NCBI RefSeq assembly: GCF_900142145.1
Contig: NZ_FQZV01000010.1
Location: 1-64,000 of the forward strand
Origin: Geosporobacter subterraneus DSM 17957
Lineage (GTDB): Bacteria > Bacillota > Clostridia > Peptostreptococcales > Thermotaleaceae
Direction of reading: 5' to 3'
Length of the DNA: 64,000 nt
The notes under the pieces are model-generated. The model searched no databases, was not told the DNA's origin, and saw only the letters and a program-made list of their open reading frames with translations. Below, piece by piece: positions 59,490-64,000 of this stretch; position 1 is the first letter of the stretch, and each line of letters opens with the position of its first letter. Made by a program: the position numbers and the translations under genes.

Positions 59490-59576
59490 CTATTTTTTCT
59501 TTATGATTTCCATCAATACCTTCTCAGGTGTAATGGGTAAGCTTGTGACGTGCACCCCTAACCATGTGATTTCACT
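59490..59576 (-). pseudogene. C-terminal scrap resembling a molybdopterin-binding subunit
   Basis: In the cobT frame, two stop codons after cobT, the minus strand reads SEITWLGVHVTSLPITPEKV then LMEIIKKK and a stop. The GVxxxxLPxTPEKVL pattern is the usual end of xanthine dehydrogenase/aldehyde oxidoreductase large subunits. Nothing upstream supports an intact gene, so this looks like the tail left by a deletion that brought cobT next to it. Only about 28 residues, so the call is tentative. Confidence 0.4.
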
Positions 59577-59582
59577 TCAATT

Positions 59583-60632
59583 TTAAACTACACCAATCCC
59601 TGCTTCTTGGAAGGTAATCATCTTTTCACTCATAAAGGCTGCTGCTTCTATGATATTAAAGGCTAAGGCGGCACCCGTACCTTCCCCCAACCGCATATCA
59701 AGGTTTAACATTGGCTCAAAGCCCAGGAAAGCAGAAGCTTTTGCTGCACCTTTTTCTTCAGAAGCATGGGAACAGATCAAATAATCCCGAACCTTAGGTT
59801 CAATGGTTACTGCAATGATTGCCGCCGCTGTAGAAATATATCCGTCTACCACTACAGGTACACGATTGGCCGCTCCTGCCAGCATCACGCCTACCATTCC
59901 AGCGATATCCAGTCCGCCCACCTTAGCCAGCACGTCAATACCATCTCTCTTGTCCGGCTTGTTGATCTCTATGGCCTTTCGTATTACTGCAATTTTATTA
60001 TCCAGCTGTTCCTTTGGCAGATTGGCGCCAACACCTGTGATTTCTCCAGGGTCTGTACCGCTCATCACCGACAGGATAGCCGTACTTGGGGTAGTATTAC
60101 CAATACCCATTTCTCCTGTGCCTAACAGATTTCTACCCTTTTGGATTTCCTGCTCTGCAATCTCAATACCTACTTCAATGGCCTTTATAGCTTCTTCCCT
60201 CGTCATCGCAGGGCCCTTTGCAATGTTATTCGTACCGAACTTAACTTTTTTATGTAGAATTTTAGGATCTGATAATTCCCCTGCCACACCTATATCGACA
60301 GTAACCACTTGTGCTCTTGCCTGAGCCGCCAAGGCACAAACACCGCTCACCCCATTGGCGATGTAGCCTGTCATCATCTGTGTCACTACCTGGGGTGCTG
60401 CAGATATGCCTTCCTCACATACACCATTGTCTGCAGCCATGACAATAATGGCCTTGCTGTCCAGCTTTGGATGCAGCTTTCCCGTAATCCCTGATAATTG
60501 TACAGCAATATCCTCCAGCTTTCCAAGGCTTCTTTGAGGTTTGATCAGGTGGTCAATCCGATTTCTGGCTTCTTCCATTGCCTGTTGGTCTAATGGTTGA
60601 ATCTTTTCTAGGGTTTGTTTTAGTCTTTCCAT
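59583..60632 (-). CDS. cobT: Nicotinate-nucleotide--dimethylbenzimidazole phosphoribosyltransferase
   Basis: Enzyme of 349 residues activating the lower-ligand base for cobalamin assembly. Family motifs include HLIKPQRSLGKLEDIAVQLSGI, VMAADNGVCEEGISAAPQVVTQMM, GEMGIGNTTPSTAIL, KVGGLDIAGMVGVMLAGA and the C-terminal RLGEGTGAALAFNIIEAA with the catalytic glutamate. The ATG at 60632 has AAGGAGG upstream; the frame start at 60656 has no site. It is controlled by an adenosylcobalamin riboswitch and stands apart from other cobalamin genes in the window. Confidence 0.97.
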   Translation of the reverse strand: MERLKQTLEKIQPLDQQAMEEARNRIDHLIKPQRSLGKLEDIAVQLSGITGKLHPKLDSKAIIVMAADNGVCEEGISAAPQVVTQMMTGYIANGVSGVCALAAQARAQVVTVDIGVAGELSDPKILHKKVKFGTNNIAKGPAMTREEAIKAIEVGIEIAEQEIQKGRNLLGTGEMGIGNTTPSTAILSVMSGTDPGEITGVGANLPKEQLDNKIAVIRKAIEINKPDKRDGIDVLAKVGGLDIAGMVGVMLAGAANRVPVVVDGYISTAAAIIAVTIEPKVRDYLICSHASEEKGAAKASAFLGFEPMLNLDMRLGEGTGAALAFNIIEAAAFMSEKMITFQEAGIGVV

Positions 60633-60664
60633 TATACAGCCTCCTTTTTTATACAATAAAAAAT

Positions 60665-60699
60665 AAAAAAATCCACACCAATAAAAGGCGTGGATTTTC
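60665..60699 (-). terminator. Attenuator terminator between riboswitch and cobT
   Basis: AAATCCACGCC pairs with GGTGTGGATTT, followed by seven T on the minus strand. It lies after the riboswitch and before the cobT ribosome binding site, so it is the expression platform. Confidence 0.88.
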
Positions 60700-60729
60700 C
60701 ATCATCCTCACCAGAGCCGACTTTACACA

Positions 60730-60897
60730 CGAATCGACTGGTTCATTTTAGGCAGGTCTCCTGACTCAAGATCATCGTCTTATGCCGCCTTCCCTCTTTG
60801 TGAGGTGGCTTCCTGGCATTTACTCCCTCTTTACAGTGGCGGGCCCGTCCGGGATTTTCACCCGATTCCCTATTCTCCCACATTTTGGGGCACCTAA
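60730..60897 (-). promoter_or_regulatory. Adenosylcobalamin riboswitch controlling cobT
   Basis: Minus-strand landmarks of the cobalamin aptamer are in order: GGTGCCCC, AATAGGGAA, GGTGAAAATCCCGGACGGG, CCCGCCACTGTAA, ATGCCAGGAAGCCACCT, GGCGGCATAAGACGATG and the B12-box core GAGTCAGGAGACCTGCC near 60751-60767. Ligand binding should favour the downstream terminator. Read by eye; a covariance search would be definitive. Confidence 0.93.
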
Positions 60898-60956
60898 AGC
60901 TTTACTTATTCTGTTTTCAATTTTATTATACGAACAATATTCAAAATCGTCAATAT

Positions 60957-63098
60957 TTATATATAATTTTTCTTTTCTTTTCTCTTATCGCTGTACATGT
61001 TTTTATCCGCTAACTGAATGAGTTCCTCTATGTGTACCTGAGAAGAATACCTGGCAGCAAATCCAAAGGCTGATTCCACTACAATCTGATTGTTCTTTTC
61101 GGTGGTTATAGGTTTATTGTTATTAAGCTGCTTAATTTCCTCAATTATCTGCTCTATATCCTTTTCTTCTACAGCGGTTAAAAGGATAAGGAACTCGTCG
61201 CCACCCAGCCGGATAATCACGCTGTCCTCAGGACAGGCAGACTTGACAGAATCAGCGAAGGTCTTTAGCAGTTCGTCCCCCACATGATGTCCGTGCTGAT
61301 CGTTTACGATCTTTAGGTTATTAATATCACAGATAATAACGGTCTGAGGATACTTTTCCTGATCCATTTGCTCCTTAACCTTCCGGTTGAAATAGTTTCG
61401 GTTATAGAGTCCTGTCAATGCGTCGGTATACAAGAACTGCTCCCGCTGCCGCAGCAGCTCTGTTTCTGTCTTTTCTTTAATGAGGTCATTGATCAGCTTG
61501 ATGACAAAGAGTATGACCGCAATCAACAGCACACCTAGGCCTATGATGAGTGTAATGAGCCGTCTATAGGATTCTGGGTCGTATCGGTGAGGTACTTCTC
61601 TATATCCTTCTTTGAAAAGTGCATCAATGTCCAGCAGAGGAATTGCCTTGTCGATAATACCCGCCAATTCCGGCTGGCCTTGGGCAACCCCATAATATAG
61701 GTATGAGTCTGTACTGGTAACTCCTTTCTCGGTCAGATCATAGAGTCTCAGGTCCTCAATATAGTATCGGGCAACCGTAGGGTTCTCAATAAGATAGTCT
61801 ACTTTTTTATTATGTACAAGCCTTAAGGATTCTTGAATATTATTGGTTTCAACAATCTTCACATCTGTAAGGTTTTTGATCAGGTGCTCTCCATGCCAAA
61901 AACCTTTGATGACGGCAACGGTTTTGCCTTCCAAACCATATACATCCAATACGTCTTCGCTTTCCTTTCTTCCGATGATCACATCCCGTTCTGTGCTGTA
62001 GGGTCTCGGAAAATGAAATCGCTTTATTCTTTCTTCTGTTTTAGCGATATTTAGGAGGTCTATTTCCCCTTTTTCCAGCAGATCATAAAGCACATCAAAA
62101 TCTTCATATTTACCGATAAATTGAATCCCTGTAATCCTTGAAATTTCACGAATGATTTGTCCGCTAATGCCCATGTAATGACCGTCTTTATAATAATCGA
62201 AGGGCAAATAATCCTTGGTAATGCCGTAAACTGCTACCCCATCTTTTTTTAGCCACTCTACCTCTTCCGGTGTGAGGTTCATAATTTTTTTGTAGTAGCC
62301 TACCTCTGCCTCATGGATAAGTTTTGGCAGTATAGTGTTATTCATCTGGGCAATTTTCTTATCCAGAATTCGTGCCAGGATCTCATCTTCTTTTCTTGTG
62401 GATAAGGTCATATCCGAGGTTATGGTACGAATAGATGCAACCTGCTTTAGATCAGGATAACGATATATAAATTCATTGATCACCGCTCCGCCGGTTATAA
62501 TGAAAGCATCAATCCGATCCTCCAGTAAAGCTTGGATGCCTTCCTCCTGAGTGGCAAAGTCTCTTTGCCCATATTTGATGTTTTTATATTTTTGAGGCAA
62601 TAAGTCTGCTACCACATCGCCATCGATAAATCCCACCCGTTTACCGTCGATGTCGCCAATGGTATGGATATTGCTGTTTGCCTTTCCAATAATCCCATAG
62701 GGATACTTATGGACCGGACGGGTAAAGGACATAAACCTTTTCCGCTCGGGGGTTTCGTTAGCCCCACATAGGATATCGATATCCCCATCCTGCAAGCCCT
62801 GATAAATTTGGGCCCAGTTTTTGGAAGCTTCTATTTTTATCACTAAACCCAATTCCTCTTGGAGGGATTTCTGCAGTCCCAACAGATATCCTCTATTTTC
62901 TCCGTTATACTGATAATAATCTGTCCCTGAATAGGGCACTAACCCCATGATCAGTACACGACCCTTATTCTCCAGCAGCCATTGCTTCTCCTGATCTGTT
63001 AACTTTACTGAGTGTTTAAGATCCCCTTCCAGGGCATCTCCTACTATTAAAAATATACACATAAATGTACACAGAGTTATTAAAATATATTTTCTCAC
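60957..63098 (-). CDS. Two solute-binding domains fused to a GGDEF diguanylate cyclase
   Basis: Membrane sensor of 713 residues. A signal/anchor helix (about 4-20) is followed by two periplasmic-binding-protein (SBP3-like) domains: about 40-265 (RVLIMGLVPYSGTDYYQYNG, DGDIDILCGANETPERKRFM) and about 275-500 (GVAVYGITKDYLPFDYYKDG, KGEIDLLNIAKTEERIKRF). One helix (about 515-540) leads to a GGDEF domain with IRLGGDEF intact; no RxxD inhibitory site is seen, so product inhibition is unlikely. An external amino acid or organic acid should tune c-di-GMP synthesis. Start is GTG at 63098, with GGGGGAGAGG upstream; the frame to 63209 lacks a site. Confidence 0.9.
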   Translation of the reverse strand: MRKYILITLCTFMCIFLIVGDALEGDLKHSVKLTDQEKQWLLENKGRVLIMGLVPYSGTDYYQYNGENRGYLLGLQKSLQEELGLVIKIEASKNWAQIYQGLQDGDIDILCGANETPERKRFMSFTRPVHKYPYGIIGKANSNIHTIGDIDGKRVGFIDGDVVADLLPQKYKNIKYGQRDFATQEEGIQALLEDRIDAFIITGGAVINEFIYRYPDLKQVASIRTITSDMTLSTRKEDEILARILDKKIAQMNNTILPKLIHEAEVGYYKKIMNLTPEEVEWLKKDGVAVYGITKDYLPFDYYKDGHYMGISGQIIREISRITGIQFIGKYEDFDVLYDLLEKGEIDLLNIAKTEERIKRFHFPRPYSTERDVIIGRKESEDVLDVYGLEGKTVAVIKGFWHGEHLIKNLTDVKIVETNNIQESLRLVHNKKVDYLIENPTVARYYIEDLRLYDLTEKGVTSTDSYLYYGVAQGQPELAGIIDKAIPLLDIDALFKEGYREVPHRYDPESYRRLITLIIGLGVLLIAVILFVIKLINDLIKEKTETELLRQREQFLYTDALTGLYNRNYFNRKVKEQMDQEKYPQTVIICDINNLKIVNDQHGHHVGDELLKTFADSVKSACPEDSVIIRLGGDEFLILLTAVEEKDIEQIIEEIKQLNNNKPITTEKNNQIVVESAFGFAARYSSQVHIEELIQLADKNMYSDKRKEKKNYI

Positions 63099-63294
63099 AG
63101 AGTCCTCTCCCCCTTGGTGGGTATTGCTCATTTTATTGCTGATAAGTCTATTCTGTTGTACTTTTTTTACAATATTTACAATTTCGACAATTTGTATATT
63201 ATTTATCATAATACATTCCCTAATCTTTTACAATCTAGGCCTACTTTCATTTCTCATGAATTTAATAGCAAAAGTTTATGAATATGTAAAAAAG

Positions 63295-63478
63295 CATCTT
63301 CGATGCTTTCGCTAGGAAACCCTAGGTTTCCTTCGACGGCTGCGCGGCAGCCTGAGCACCTTCCTAAATGCGGGCAGGGGATTTCATCCCCTACAACCCC
63401 TTTTTTCATATAATAGGAAAGCAGAACTTTCCTATTATATGAAAAACAGCCAATTTTTGGCTGTTTCCTATTTTATTC
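63295..63478. repeat. Run of six consecutive hairpins
   Basis: Within about 180 bases: AAAGCATC/GATGCTTT, AGGAAACC/GGTTTCCT, AGGCTGC/GCAGCCT, GGGGAT/ATCCCC, TCATATAATAGGAAAG/CTTTCCTATTATATGA and AAACAGCCAA/TTGGCTGTTT. The last is a good terminator for the transglycosylase gene on the minus strand; the others have no assigned role. The 63099-63294 stretch holds no feature I can name. Confidence 0.7.
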
Positions 63479-63484
63479 CATATG

Positions 63485-64000
63485 CTATTTTTCATAAAGC
63501 CATCGGTAGATATGATGGGTATTCTTTACCTTCGTAATGTATTCCCTGGTTTCTTGGAAAGTAATGGCGGTAGGAAAGTCAGTTTTTGTTTTTCCAAGCT
63601 TGCTTTCACTCCAACGCCGTACGTTCCCCGGGCCTCCATTGTAGGCCGCCAATGCTTTATCTTCATCGTCTCCAAACATTTTTAGCATCGAGCGCAGATA
63701 GTATGCGCCAAAACGGATATTCACTTCCGGCTTTAACAAATCCCCATCTTCAAAGGGTACCTTAAGCCGTCCCGCAATATCCTTTCCAGTAGCAGGCATA
63801 ACCTGCATCAATCCCACTGCACCTACAGGAGAGTATACTTCGGCTCTATAATGACTTTCTTCCCGCATCACTGCCCAGATGATATTAGGATCCAAATTAA
63901 ATTCCTTTGCAGCAGCTCTTACGGCTTCCTCATAGGGGCGCTGATAGGCCAGCTCATAGGCCCTCTTGCTGGGCTGCTCTCTTAAGGCTCTGATTCCCCA
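63485..64000 (-). CDS. Soluble lytic murein transglycosylase, partial (5' end outside window)
   Basis: The last 171 codons of a Slt-type transglycosylase; the frame is open to the right edge, so the start lies beyond 64000. The catalytic glutamate is in IIWAVMREESHYRAEV, followed by SPVGAVGLMQVMPATG, the NIRFGAYYLRSML helix and the substrate groove AYNGGPGNVRRW. It should cleave peptidoglycan to 1,6-anhydro-MurNAc products, which may feed the MurNAc/GlcNAc pathway encoded at 18.8-25.7 kb. A hairpin terminator follows its stop. Confidence 0.93.
   Translation of the reverse strand, partial: WGIRALREQPSKRAYELAYQRPYEEAVRAAAKEFNLDPNIIWAVMREESHYRAEVYSPVGAVGLMQVMPATGKDIAGRLKVPFEDGDLLKPEVNIRFGAYYLRSMLKMFGDDEDKALAAYNGGPGNVRRWSESKLGKTKTDFPTAITFQETREYITKVKNTHHIYRWLYEK

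Noticed and set aside
59780-60324. Long plus-strand frames opposite cobT (119 and 173 codons)
   Set aside because: Antisense to strongly conserved cobT coding sequence, with no ribosome binding site or domain.

Overview
The window reads as chromosomal DNA of an anaerobic, low-GC, spore-former-type Firmicute. An Alkaliphilus/Natronincola-like member of the Clostridia is my best guess, from gene content and style only. Supporting signs are strong Shine-Dalgarno sites, T-box leaders, preQ1 and adenosylcobalamin riboswitches, many c-di-GMP proteins, FeoA/FeoB iron uptake and an SLH-domain surface protein. I see no rRNA, tRNA, prophage or intact insertion sequence.

Layout. 1-7659: a complete type I-C CRISPR-cas operon (cas3-cas5c-cas8c-cas7-cas4-cas1-cas2, minus strand), with leader-like DNA running off the left edge; the array lies outside the window. 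7.8-18.7 kb: a chemoreceptor, a preQ1-riboswitch-controlled queuosine-precursor transporter, an orphan PAS histidine kinase, an SLH protein, T-box-controlled tyrS, a free-methionine sulfoxide reductase and a methyltransferase. 18.8-25.7 kb: an amino-sugar locus (murQ, GntR regulator, nagE, nagA, a TIM-barrel-like protein, EIIA, nagB) with operator-like palindromes. Import and phosphorylation by the PTS feed NagA, MurQ and NagB, which deliver fructose-6-phosphate. 25.8-34.6 kb: an EAL protein with a degenerate GGDEF, a marR-MATE operon with its promoter inside a large palindrome, an aldehyde dehydrogenase, a ferritin-like protein, a symporter, and a decayed T-box/symporter locus. 34.7-41 kb: a transposase remnant, then an iron/c-di-GMP block: Fur-like regulator + HD-GYP protein, divergent from a diguanylate cyclase whose consensus promoter abuts a Fur-box-like site, followed by feoA-feoA-feoB and a 51-aa Cys-rich FeoB-associated protein.

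41.6-51.3 kb: an ABC exporter, a cysteine-desulfurase-like enzyme with a DsrE-like protein, a GNAT, a gnd-zwf-cyclase-VTT operon and uppP. 51.4-52.15 kb: a stand-alone transcription unit of consensus promoter, full T-box leader (probable Ile specifier), a 63-codon ORF and a strong terminator. The peptide contains no isoleucine and ends in two Cys-Trp-Asp motifs; this is the most unusual item here. 52.2-64 kb: a short UvrC homologue, thpR, a DUF4342 gene preceded by helically phased repeats and followed by a two-component system, glnS, riboswitch-controlled cobT, a solute-binding/GGDEF sensor, a dense run of hairpins and a lytic transglycosylase cut by the right edge.

Dispersed palindromic repeats (at least two families, some nested) fill many intergenic gaps. 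Start codons were moved from the longest ORF wherever a good ribosome binding site pointed to an internal start; those choices are stated in each entry.
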